From Akkermansia muciniphila (GTDB lineage: Bacteria > Verrucomicrobiota > Verrucomicrobiia > Limisphaerales > UBA9464), in the NCBI GenBank assembly GCA_945861565.1, contig CAMAUY010000025.1:1-54990 (forward strand): a DNA stretch of 54,990 nt. The letters run 5' to 3'. Below, one piece after another: positions 1 to 7,618 of the stretch; position 1 is the stretch's first letter, and each line of letters begins with the position of its first letter. The translations under genes were made by a program, and so were the position numbers. The notes below the pieces were generated by a model that was not told the DNA's origin, searched no databases, and saw only the letters and a program-made list of their open reading frames with translations.

Positions 1-126
1 TCTCGAAGTCGCCTGCGCTTGAATCTTGCCATCCCGGTATCGAAACAGGTTTGTGAGCTCTCTAAAAGTCAGAAACCGACCGTCAATACAGGCTGAAACT
101 TACTTCGCTGCTCGAAAACTACCCAC
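1..126 (-). other. left-edge stretch, no supported gene
   Basis: On the minus strand a frame is open from a stop near position 97 to the edge and includes the segment LFRYRDGKIQAQ, which is a plausible protein-like string, but no start codon is visible. It may belong to a gene that continues to the left or may be chance. Nothing is called. Confidence 0.2.
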
Positions 127-843
127 TCAAGTACACGAAGAGCCAAAAAAGTGATATTCCCCTCCTTGGTCATCGGTGTAGTTCACGCGAGAAAAACCAG
201 CTACGGCGACCAGTTTGACGCCATCGGCCGACGCGGCGACGGATGTCCAATAATTGGTGGGTGACACTGTCACTGTCCAACTTGCCCCCGAATTTGAGGA
301 GCGATATATTAGGCCATCGCCAACGAAATCCTTGAGACTAAAGACCCAATTCGGACTGGAGACGGCCACCAATGTTGCTCCATCAGCCGAGGAAGCGACG
401 GAGGACCAACTGTTTGTCGTGACGCTGGCCGGCGTCCACGTCGTCCCCCCGTCCGGTGAAGTGTAGATCCGGCCGTCCCCGAAAAGGTTCTTGTAGTACC
501 AAGAGTAGTATGGTGCAGAGGTGGCGATCAATTTCATCCCGTCGGCCGAGCATGCGACGCTAGACCAGTTGTTGCTCGGCGCGCTGGTCTGTGCCCAGGA
601 CGCGCCGGAATTGGTCGAGACGAAAATCGGGGCGGGAGGGCCGCCAAAATAGCTTCTCGCGTTCGATGCTGCCACCAGTCTTGTGCCATCTGCCGAAGAA
701 GCGATGGCTTTCCACGGAAGTGTGGGCGCAGTGGTTGTCGCCCAAGGTTGGGTGCAGGCGACATCCACGACAGTGAAGAGGCCGCCCAGACCGGCGACCA
801 GCACGACGGGGAGCTTTTGCCCCATATTGCAGGGAGTTTTCAT
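127..843 (-). CDS. secreted BNR/sialidase-like beta-propeller repeat protein, short
   Basis: A predicted exported protein of 238 residues, of unknown substrate. It contains about three and a half copies of a 52-residue unit built around S-x-A-D-G-x-x-L-V-A and a G-x-I-Y-x-S-x-x-S-G-A-S-W strand, as in BNR/Ycf48-type propeller proteins. The longer open frame begins at 975, but the internal ATG at 843 is preferred. It is preceded by a purine-rich GAGAGGA about 8 bases upstream and is followed by a hydrophobic signal-like segment (VVLVAGLGGLF). A full propeller needs six to eight blades, so this protein either is a partial propeller or ends early. The last repeat breaks off into an unrelated tail (about HFFGSSCT). 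The repeat call is clear; the function is unknown. Confidence 0.6.
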   Translation of the reverse strand: MKTPCNMGQKLPVVLVAGLGGLFTVVDVACTQPWATTTAPTLPWKAIASSADGTRLVAASNARSYFGGPPAPIFVSTNSGASWAQTSAPSNNWSSVACSADGMKLIATSAPYYSWYYKNLFGDGRIYTSPDGGTTWTPASVTTNSWSSVASSADGATLVAVSSPNWVFSLKDFVGDGLIYRSSNSGASWTVTVSPTNYWTSVAASADGVKLVAVAGFSRVNYTDDQGGEYHFFGSSCT

Positions 844-1142
844 CTTATTTGTCCTCTCTTCAGCAGAATCTAGCCATGAAGCAACAACCGATGTCCTATG
901 CTTTTTATAGATAGGCATTCCATCGTGATGCTCCACAAACTGTGTCCTCTCGCCTGCATCGATGAACGAATGCACGAAAATGGGCTACACACATGTTGCT
1001 GATGATGACCCATCATTTGTCACCCAACCAGACCGTCGAAGACGCTCAAAATGGCCAGCACAACGTTTGAAGATGATGAAGAGAGTGTAGGGGGCAGAAC
1101 GAGTTATTGACTCGTCGATGCGAATAAGAGAGAGACTGAATC
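844..1142. promoter_or_regulatory. upstream region of the propeller gene, no further gene
   Basis: About 300 bases without a convincing gene. On the minus strand an A/T-rich TATCTATAAAAAG lies about 60 bases before the start at 843 and could contain a -10 element, but no good -35 is seen. The rest holds nothing I recognise. Confidence 0.2.
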
Positions 1143-1224
1143 ATGGCTCGTCCACTCCGCGTCGAGTTTCCGAGCGCGAGAGAAGGTGGGCATTGCGACA
1201 GTCCTAAAATGGGAGGCGGATGCG
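1143..1224 (+). pseudogene. scrap of a REP-associated tyrosine transposase (RAYT)
   Basis: The ATG at 1143 begins MARPLRVEFPSA, which matches the usual N-terminus of RAYT/Y1 transposases (MARPLRxEFPGA). The frame then lacks the expected YHV-x-x-RG motif. One frame over, KVGIATVLKWEADA (about 1181-1222) resembles a segment near the C-terminus of these proteins. The simplest reading is a RAYT gene that lost its middle and became frameshifted. The catalytic HUH and tyrosine region is absent, so it cannot be active. The two matches are short, so confidence is moderate. Confidence 0.45.
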
Positions 1225-1464
1225 ACGAGCCGGCATCGAGCAGCCTGTCGCAAAAATCCCTGGGCGCTCCCAACCCACAAGCCATCCGAGGTCCCCAAGA
1301 TGCCGGATTGGCCTAAGTCGGCAGGCTGCCAGGGCGCCCGAACAAATCAACGAATCCAAGGAACATCGATTCCGTTTGAAGCCGGGATGGGCTTGGGGCA
1401 AGATGACCTGAAGATTCCCCGTCCAAAGATCCTTGCATCCAAGCCTCATTCCCAACGTTGTCCC

Positions 1465-2613
1465 ATGAAATCCGCCTTCCGTCTTTGCCTGATGTTCAGC
1501 CTGATCGTCAGGCTCACGCCCACCTTCGGTGCCGGGCCCGACACGGTCGCCCCCCTGCTCCAGCCGTTCGTCGACCGGCACGAGCTCGGCGGCGCAGTGA
1601 CCTTGGTCGCGGACCGTGACCGGGTGTTGTCGGTGGAGACGGTCGGGTTCGCGGACCGATCGGCGGGGAAATCGATGCAGCCCGACAACGTCTTCTGGAT
1701 TGCCTCGCAGACGAAGCCGATGACCGCGGTGGCGGTGATGATGCTGGTCGATGAAGGCAAGATTTCCCTGGATGACCCGGTCGAGAAATACCTGCCCGAG
1801 TTCCGGGGCCAGATGGTGATCGCGGAGAAGGACAACGACCAGGTCCTGCTCCGGAAACCGGTTCACCCGATCACGATCCGCGAGACACTGAACCACATGA
1901 GCGGACTGCCCTTCCATTCCGTGATCGAGGGACCGGCCTACGACGGGGTTCCGTTGGGCACCCTCGTCCGGATCTACGCGACGAGCCCGCTGCAAAGCGA
2001 GCCGGGCACCCGTTATCAATACTCGACGGCCGGCATCAACGCGGCAGGACGGGTCATGGAGGTGGTGACCGGAATGAAGTACGAGGAGTTCATGCAGCGA
2101 CGGCTGTTCGACCCGCTGGGGATGAAGGACACGACGTTCTGGCCCGATGAAAGCCAGCTGCGGCGGCTGCCCAGGTCCTCCCGGCCGGATGCCACCAAGA
2201 CGAACCTCGAGGAATTCCAGATCACCCAGCTCACCCATCCGCTCTCAGACCGGTCCGGCCGCCATCCCATTCCCGGCGGCGGCCTGTTCTCGACCGCCCA
2301 AGACACGGCGCGCTTCTGCCGGATGCTGCTCAACGGCGGGGAGCTTGACGGCCGTCGGTATTTGAGCGCCGCCGCCTTCCGGGAACTCACCCGGCGGCAG
2401 ACGCCGGCATCGGTGAAGGACAATTACGGGCTGGGGATGGCGCTTGGTGCCGACTGGTTCGGCCACGGGGGGGCGCAGGCGACCAAGATGGAAATCCTGC
2501 CGGACCAGGGCCTTGTGATCGTCTGGATGGTGCAGCATGCCGGGTATCCGGGGACTGGGGCAAAGGCGCAGGAAGTTTTCCGAGAGTGGGCGGTGGGCCG
2601 GTTCGGGCACTAA
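1465..2613 (+). CDS. secreted serine hydrolase, beta-lactamase class C/PBP4* family
   Basis: A 382-residue member of the serine beta-lactamase-like family (Pfam Beta-lactamase), probably an exported esterase or D-Ala peptidase-like enzyme rather than a true resistance enzyme. The nucleophile motif is S81-Q-T-K84, the second motif is Y186-S-T, where most members have Y-x-N, and the third is H334-G-G. Residues 1-23 look like a signal peptide, which supports the ATG at 1465. The frame stays open upstream to 1186, but that extension overlaps the RAYT scrap and has no family match. Length is normal for the family. It stands alone: the next element downstream is a transposable remnant. Family assignment is firm; substrate is not determined. 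Confidence 0.85.
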   Translation: MKSAFRLCLMFSLIVRLTPTFGAGPDTVAPLLQPFVDRHELGGAVTLVADRDRVLSVETVGFADRSAGKSMQPDNVFWIASQTKPMTAVAVMMLVDEGKISLDDPVEKYLPEFRGQMVIAEKDNDQVLLRKPVHPITIRETLNHMSGLPFHSVIEGPAYDGVPLGTLVRIYATSPLQSEPGTRYQYSTAGINAAGRVMEVVTGMKYEEFMQRRLFDPLGMKDTTFWPDESQLRRLPRSSRPDATKTNLEEFQITQLTHPLSDRSGRHPIPGGGLFSTAQDTARFCRMLLNGGELDGRRYLSAAAFRELTRRQTPASVKDNYGLGMALGADWFGHGGAQATKMEILPDQGLVIVWMVQHAGYPGTGAKAQEVFREWAVGRFGH

Positions 2614-2644
2614 GCCCAACACAGCTTTTGAAGGGGTCTGCTAA

Positions 2645-3042
2645 GGGGTCGGTTCTTGGTATTAACAACTGTTTGCTGAGCCAGCCGACACGATCCCCTG
2701 GGCCGCACAGTACGATTTGAATGCCCCGGCGTGATTTATCACATCGTGTGTCGAGGGGATCGGCGAGAGGAGATCATTAAGAATGGTGAGTATCGGGAGT
2801 GGCAACTGGAAATGGCCGGAGAGGATTGCGTCAATGCGGCTGGGAGGTGCAGTCAGAGTGTTTGATGGAGATCCTATTCATCTGGTAGAGGAGAAGCCCC
2901 GAGGGTAATTGGTCCCGAGCATGAAAGTGTCTTTGGGTGGCGACATGCCCGGGATGAATCAGCTGGCCAAGCAATTTGGAATTTTTTGTGTGGGAACATT
3001 GGCGTGAATGGCCGTGAGTAAACAATACCAAGAACCGACCCC
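2645..3042. mobile_element. RAYT remnant bounded by perfect 19-bp inverted repeats
   Basis: A 19-base sequence starting GGGGTCGGTTCTTGGTATT at 2645-2663 recurs as its exact reverse complement at 3024-3042. Between the arms lies a decayed RAYT gene. Related RAYT proteins act on REP palindromes that flank their own gene, so this looks like an internally deleted copy of such a unit. The right arm ends within two bases of the point where the downstream IS91-type transposase becomes readable (3045), so this element either inserted into that gene or marks a deletion edge. At under 400 bp the unit is too short to encode a whole RAYT. Confidence 0.7.
2713..3003 (+). pseudogene. decayed REP-associated tyrosine transposase (RAYT)
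   Basis: Three short blocks in three frames match the N-terminal half of a RAYT. RFECPGVIYHIVCRGDRREE starts at 2713 (family: F-P-G-x-x-Y-H-V-x-x-R-G-x-R-R-E). CGWEVQSECLMEI starts at 2835 (family: C-G-W-x-V-x-A-Y-C-L-M-x-N-H). HLVEEKPRG starts at 2879 (family: H-L-V-x-E-T-P-x-G-N-L), followed by a stop and then LVPSMK. At least two frameshifts and one in-frame stop are present. The catalytic H-x-H is partly lost, and the tyrosine region and C-terminus are missing. It lies wholly inside the inverted-repeat pair at 2645 and 3042. Confidence 0.75.
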
Positions 3043-3044
3043 CT

Positions 3045-4166
3045 AACGAGTACTTGCTCGCCTTCTCCTGCAAATGTCGTTGGTTCTGTCCATCCTGCCA
3101 TCAACGCAAGGTCCAAGCCACCGCCGCGCACCTCGTCGATCACGTTCTCCTCCCCGTCCCACACCGCCACTTCGTCTTGGCCTTGCCCAAGCTCCTTCGT
3201 CCCCTCTTTCAGCGCCACCGCGGTCTTCTCAGGCGCATCGCGACCCTCGCTCAGAAAACCATTACCGAGGCCCTCCAGCTCGCTCTCAATCTCCCCAAAG
3301 GTATTCCGGCCTTTGTTCTCGCCCTCCACACCTATGGCGAATACCTCGATTTTCATCCTCATGTTCACGCACTGGTCGCCGACGGTTTGCTCGATTCCGA
3401 CGATACCTTCCAACTCGCTCCGGAGATCTCTGATAGCGTTCTGTCCGAACTCTTTCGCAACCAAGTTTTTAAAGAACTGCTCACCCTCAAACTTATCTCG
3501 CCGGAACTGGTCGCCCGAATGAAGACCTGGAAACACACCGGCTTTAACGTCCATAGCGGCCAACCCGTCCCCGCCGAAAACCGAGCCGAACGCGAACAAC
3601 TCTGCCAATACGTCCTCCGAAATCCTTTCTCCGTGGAGAAGATAACGCTCGAATCCCCCACCGACACTATCATCTATCGCTCGAAGCTGAATCCCAAGAT
3701 CAACCGTAACTTTGAAGTCTTCGATCCCGTCGATTTCCTGGCTATCGTCTCTCAACATATTACCGACAAGGGCGCCCAGATGGTCCGCTATTACGGATTG
3801 TATTCCAATAAGATGCGCGGTTGTGCCCGCAAGGCGAGCGGGACAGACGGTGGAGCTCCTTGGCCGAAATCTTCACCCCCACCTCCGGCCAAGTTCCCCT
3901 CCCGTAAATGGCGCGACTTGATCCGGCAAGCCTGGCACACCGACCCCTTGGAATGCCCAGTCTGCCAGAAAGAGATGCGCCTGATCGCCGTCATCGACGA
4001 TTCAAACGTAATCGAGAAGATCCTGCGCCATCTCAACCTCTGGTGCGGGCCTGCGAAGTTCGCCCCAGCTCGCCCGCCTCCATCGGCGGATCCCCCGGAG
4101 CAGGACCCCCAATTCCCGATCGACTCCGACCCGATGCCAGATTACAAAAACGTTATAACCGACTGA
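3045..4166 (+). pseudogene. IS91-family (Y2) transposase, missing its N-terminal end
   Basis: A transposase of the IS91/IS801 group, which moves by rolling-circle transposition. Readable homology starts with NEYLLAFSCK at 3045. It continues with the second half of the N-terminal zinc-binding domain (C-K-C-x-x-F-C-P-S-C-H), the HUH motif F-H-P-H-V-H-A-L-V, the active tyrosine block Y-Y-G-L-Y-S-N-K-M-R-G, and a C-terminal C-P-V-C zinc pair. The first roughly 40-60 residues, with the leading cysteines, are absent. Immediately before residue N lies the right arm of the RAYT element. A TTG at 3054 could in principle start translation, but the protein would lack half its zinc finger. The catalytic core is otherwise uninterrupted, so the truncation may be recent. 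Confidence 0.75.
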
Positions 4167-4504
4167 TATTGAACATGATCAGTAGTCACCATCGCGTCTC
4201 AATATTGCCGAAAACTCCTCCACAAGCCTCCATTTTCCCCTCTATCGGCCTCAATCCCCTCTCCTGCCCACCGTTTGTCGGTCGCCAGCCACTCAATTCA
4301 CTTGCTACCGCCCACAGACGGGGGAAAGTCATCGAAATTCGCCAGATTCAATAAACCAAATCTCCATAATCGCGGAGCGTCAAAAAGCGAATGCTTATCA
4401 TTTTCTTTAACTGGTAGAAGAAAATATTGGCCCTCGTCGCGCTCGGAAAGGCGCGAATGAAAGCGGCCAAATAGACAGAAAAAACCCATCCCGTTCGGCC
4501 AACT
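4167..4504. other. gap after the IS91-type gene
   Basis: 338 bases without a gene. The stretch probably includes the right end of the IS91-type element, but no clear terminal hairpin or target motif could be fixed. The last 120 bases are A/T-richer than the surroundings and may carry the promoter of the following secreted protein. Confidence 0.3.
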
Positions 4505-6508
4505 ATGAAATTACCATTCCAGAAACTGCTGGCGCTCGTCGTCCTGCTGCCAGGGGGCGCGTGCCTGGCTCAACCCGTCTTCACCAGCGAACCGCTGGAC
4601 CAATCCATAAGCCTGGGCGCGAACGTTACCTTTCGAGTCACTGCCACCGGCGGGCCATTGACGTATCAATGGACTTTCAATGAAACCAATCTCCCCGCCG
4701 CGAATGCGTCGATGTTTAACCTCGTCAATACTACCATGGCGCACGCCGGCCGCTACGCAGCCATTGTGACGAACCCCAGCGGCTCCGTGACCAGCCAGGT
4801 GGCCCGTCTGGAAATTGATGCCACGTTTACAAAAATCACCACCGGGCCTGTGGTCGCCGAACGCACCGCCAATTACACCTGCGCCTGGGCCGATTATGAC
4901 GACGACGGCCTTTTGGACCTGGTCATCGGCATCGGCAATCTCACCCCGCAATTCTTCACGCCCCTGCGCGTCTTCCGCAATAACGGCTCCGGCTCCAGCG
5001 GCCTGGCCTTTACCAAAATCACCACCGGGACACTGGCTACCTTAAACGTCAGCGCGGCCGGCATGGCCTGGGGCGATTACGATAACGACGGCCGACTGGA
5101 CGTGTATCTCGCCAATTTCGGTCCCCGCAATATTCTTTTCCGGAACACCGGCAACGGGGCTTTTGTCACGTCCACAGATCCGGGCATTGCGAACAATCAT
5201 GGCTACGGCGACAACGCCGGCTGGGCCGACTACAATCGCGATGGATACCTGGACTTGTTTGCCACTACTTACGACGGGAGTTCGGTGAAGCCAAATCTTT
5301 TATACCGCAACAATGGCAATGCGACCTTCACCAGGTTGACTGCCGAGTTTTCCGGTTCGTTTCTCGATGAAACCGGCTTGATGGCCACGGTGGCCTGGGG
5401 GGATTACGACAATGACGGCGATCCTGATCTTTACATCACGAATGATCGATTCGGCGCCGGACGGCTCGTTCGTAACAACGGCGACGGGACCTTCAGGAGA
5501 ATGCCCCCAGCGGAGGTCGGAGGCATCACGGACGACTCCATCGCCGATTCCAGCAGCGGCTGGTGGGGAGACTTCGACAATGACGGGGATCTCGACATGT
5601 TCGTATCGGTGGGAGACACCAGAGAACCACAGGCGAGCAATCTGTTGTGGCGAAACAACGGCAATGGGACCTTTGACCCCACCACTGTTGACAACGTGGG
5701 CGCCATCGTCGGCGACCCTGGAATTTCGAGGAGCGCGGCGTGGGCCGATTACGACAACGATGGATGGCTGGACATTTATGTAACCAACCCAGGTGTTCAC
5801 GCCCAGGGGGCGGACAATTATCTTTATCGCAACCAGGGCGATGGGACTTTCGTGAAAGTAACGACCGGGAGTTTGGTGCATGACGGCGGCTCCTCCTGGG
5901 GTTCAGCCTGGGGCGACTTTGACAACGACGGCTTCATGGACCTGGTCGTAGCGAACGGCTACAACCCCTCGGGCACCCCGACCGCAAATAATTTCCTCTT
6001 TCGCAATAACGGCAACACCAACCACTGGCTCAAACTCAAACTGCGAGGCACCGCTTCCAACCGGTCCGCCGTCGGAGCCAAAGTGCGCGTGAAAACCACC
6101 ACCGGTGGAAAGACCTTCTGGCAAATGCGCGAAATATCCGGCAGCTCTGGCCGCTACGCCTTCCAGGACATTCGTCCGAACTTCGGCCTCGGCGAAGCCA
6201 CCAGCGTTGAAATCGTCCGCATCGAATGGCCCTCGGGCCTTGTGCAGGAACTGCGCAACGTTAACGCCAACCAACTTCTGACCATCACCGAACCGCCCCG
6301 CCTCCTCGGCGCCTCCCGCGGGCCCGAAGCCGCCGTGGCCCTGCGCGTGCGCTGCTGGGATGGCTTCGCCTTCGATGTTGAAGCCAGTTCCAATCTGACC
6401 GACTGGGTTTCCCTTGGCGTGCAAACGGTAACGTCCGGAACCCTTCTGGTTCAGGATGAACTGGGAGTTCAAGATTCGAAACGCTTTTACCGCCTACGAG
6501 TCCAATAA
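4505..6508 (+). CDS. secreted Ig / FG-GAP (VCBS) repeat / ASPIC-UnbV protein
   Basis: A 667-residue exported protein, probably a surface-associated or extracellular calcium-binding propeller. Residues 1-22 form a signal peptide. About 23-105 is an immunoglobulin-like domain (FTSEPLDQSISLGANVTF ... GRYAAIVTNPSG). From about 129 to 480 there are seven FG-GAP/VCBS repeats with the D-x-D-x-D-G-x-x-D calcium-loop pattern, for example DYDDDGLLDL, DYDNDGRLDV and DFDNDGDLDM. About 505-598 matches the ASPIC/UnbV module, and a C-terminal domain about 605-667 resembles tails seen in secreted verrucomicrobial proteins. This order is common in Verrucomicrobiota and Acidobacteriota proteins of unknown role. 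The start has only a weak ribosome site but places the signal peptide correctly. Confidence 0.85.
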   Translation: MKLPFQKLLALVVLLPGGACLAQPVFTSEPLDQSISLGANVTFRVTATGGPLTYQWTFNETNLPAANASMFNLVNTTMAHAGRYAAIVTNPSGSVTSQVARLEIDATFTKITTGPVVAERTANYTCAWADYDDDGLLDLVIGIGNLTPQFFTPLRVFRNNGSGSSGLAFTKITTGTLATLNVSAAGMAWGDYDNDGRLDVYLANFGPRNILFRNTGNGAFVTSTDPGIANNHGYGDNAGWADYNRDGYLDLFATTYDGSSVKPNLLYRNNGNATFTRLTAEFSGSFLDETGLMATVAWGDYDNDGDPDLYITNDRFGAGRLVRNNGDGTFRRMPPAEVGGITDDSIADSSSGWWGDFDNDGDLDMFVSVGDTREPQASNLLWRNNGNGTFDPTTVDNVGAIVGDPGISRSAAWADYDNDGWLDIYVTNPGVHAQGADNYLYRNQGDGTFVKVTTGSLVHDGGSSWGSAWGDFDNDGFMDLVVANGYNPSGTPTANNFLFRNNGNTNHWLKLKLRGTASNRSAVGAKVRVKTTTGGKTFWQMREISGSSGRYAFQDIRPNFGLGEATSVEIVRIEWPSGLVQELRNVNANQLLTITEPPRLLGASRGPEAAVALRVRCWDGFAFDVEASSNLTDWVSLGVQTVTSGTLLVQDELGVQDSKRFYRLRVQ

Positions 6509-6668
6509 TTCCCTTTGACCTTCAAAGTTGGAGGTGGGCGCGCGGGTTCGCTACAAACAGCTTGGATTGGTGAAAGCCAAATCAGTCAAAACGAAACCGC
6601 TGCCGAAAATATCGTTTGACGTCGCGGTTGACCAATTGAAACTCAGCGGAGCGGTCCATCGGGAGGGG

Positions 6669-6769
6669 GGGCAATGGGGTCAGATCCATACAATTGACAT
6701 ATCGCGAATCGACGATGGACATACAACGTCTTTTCAATTGTCAATAGTATGGATCTGACCCCATTGCCC
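6669..6769. repeat. REPIN-like inverted repeat, 30-bp arms
   Basis: Left arm 6670-6699 (starting GGCAATGGGGTCAGATCCAT) pairs with its reverse complement at 6739-6768, with 29 of 30 positions matching. The arms are separated by a 39-base spacer. This has the form of a REP doublet (REPIN) or small MITE. The core GGGGTC-A-G-A-TC is similar in style to the GGGGTCGGTTC arms at 2645/3042 but is a different sequence. The element's right edge coincides with the end of a truncated helicase fragment. Confidence 0.75.
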
Positions 6770-6994
6770 GCCATTGCCCCGGACCCCATTTGCGGTGAGC
6801 GGCCAGACTGTCGCGGCATCGTGCCCGCGCTGGGTCGCGAGGTGGGCTTCGGCAAAAACTTCAAAAGCCGCGCCGCGCGATTGCTCGTCGGGCAGCGCGG
6901 CGATACGCCGTTCCAATTCCGCAAAGTCGCGTACGCCGGCAAAAAGTCCCCGCCGGACGAATTCGCCCGCTTTGGAATGTCGCGCCGCAGCCAT
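6734..6994 (-). pseudogene. N-terminal fragment of a DEAD/DEAH-type helicase
   Basis: An 86-codon frame. Residues about 20-69 contain FAELERRIAALPDEQSRGAAFEVFAEAHLATQ...VWPL. This looks like the opening segment of large SF2 helicases of the restriction-enzyme type (pattern L-P-x-x-x-x-x-G-x-A-F-E-x-F-x-E-A-Y-L). After residue 70 the frame enters the REPIN-like repeat and stops, so none of the helicase motifs are present. The fragment is best explained as the 5' end of a gene cut by the repeat or by a deletion ending in it. The family call rests on one conserved block and is moderate. Confidence 0.5.
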
Positions 6995-7065
6995 GCGAGA
7001 AGGATGAACAGCGGAAGGCGCGAAGACAATCCAACGGAGAGCGGGGGACGAGCGCGTGGGAGGAG

Positions 7066-7350
7066 TCAGGCTGCCTCGAACTTCACCTTCAGGCCCAGCG
7101 CCGTCAGCACCGAGTTGAGGCTCGACAGGCGCGGGTTGCCGTCGCGGGAGAAAAGGCGATACAGGCTCTCGCGGTTCAGCTTGCTCAGTTCCGCCGCGCG
7201 GGCGACGCCGCCCTGTGCTTCCACCACGTCGCGCAGGCCGACCAGAAAAACTTCCGGCCCTTCCTCGTAACAGGCGGTCAGGTATTCCGCCGCCTGTTCG
7301 GGGTCATCCAGTTTCTTCTGCAGAATTTTTTTGTAGCTCACGGTTTTCAT
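7066..7350 (-). CDS. addiction-module antitoxin, HigA-like helix-turn-helix protein
   Basis: A 94-residue DNA-binding antitoxin of the kind paired with small HigB/RelE-like killer proteins (the 'putative addiction module antidote' family). Residues about 48-75 (GGVARAAELSKLNRESLYRLFS) form the helix-turn-helix, followed by the typical GNPRLSSLNSVLTALGLKV block. Members normally bind their toxin through the first 40 residues and repress the shared promoter. The ATG overlaps the stop codon of an upstream toxin remnant by two bases, the usual toxin-antitoxin arrangement. Because the toxin has lost its front half, this antitoxin is probably an orphan. Family assignment is strong. Confidence 0.85.
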   Translation of the reverse strand: MKTVSYKKILQKKLDDPEQAAEYLTACYEEGPEVFLVGLRDVVEAQGGVARAAELSKLNRESLYRLFSRDGNPRLSSLNSVLTALGLKVKFEAA

Positions 7351-7505
7351 GCTTCGCTCTCCTTGAATTCACGCCAATACAGTTTGGCCAGCCGGATGTC
7401 CCGGTCCTGCGTCCGCTTGTCGCCGCCGCAGAGCAGCACGACCAGCGTCCGCCCTTTCTGGCCGAAGTCGTGTTTGCGTTGAGTGGCGAGGTACGCGGGC
7501 GCGGC
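7347..7505 (-). pseudogene. C-terminal remnant of a HigB/RelE-like toxin
   Basis: The frame ending at the antitoxin start encodes QKGRTLVVLLCGGDKRTQDRDI and then RLAKLYWREFK. This is the well-known C-terminal block of the 'addiction module killer' family (L-L-C-G-G-D-K-x-x-Q-x-x-D-I). The expected length is about 95-110 residues, but only 52 codons are open before a TAA at 7506-7508, and the N-terminal half with the R-I-x-x-R-I helices is missing. The frame is too short to appear as an independent gene. The stop TGA overlaps the antitoxin ATG. The toxin should be inactive. Confidence 0.75.
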
Positions 7506-7618
7506 TTACCATGTCATGGGGCGTGGTATGAGGCGTATATGGAGGGGCGGGTAATTGAATTGGGGATCAAGGCGAGACGGACGGGCTTGATACAATGACG
7601 GACAGGCGTCGAAATACG

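Noticed and set aside
1186..1464. Upstream extension of the beta-lactamase-like frame to 1186
   Set aside because: The extra 93 residues have no signal peptide or family match, and the first part reads through the RAYT scrap. The ATG at 1465 gives a proper signal peptide.
1204..2238. 344-codon minus-strand frame
   Set aside because: It is antisense to the serine hydrolase, rich in H/R/D/G as expected of a high-GC shadow frame, and has no recognisable motif.
7501..7560. Plus-strand AYHVMGRGMRR, resembling the RAYT motif Y-H-V-x-x-R-G
   Set aside because: The match is about ten residues long with no flanking homology. It may be another RAYT scrap at the toxin break point but cannot be supported alone.
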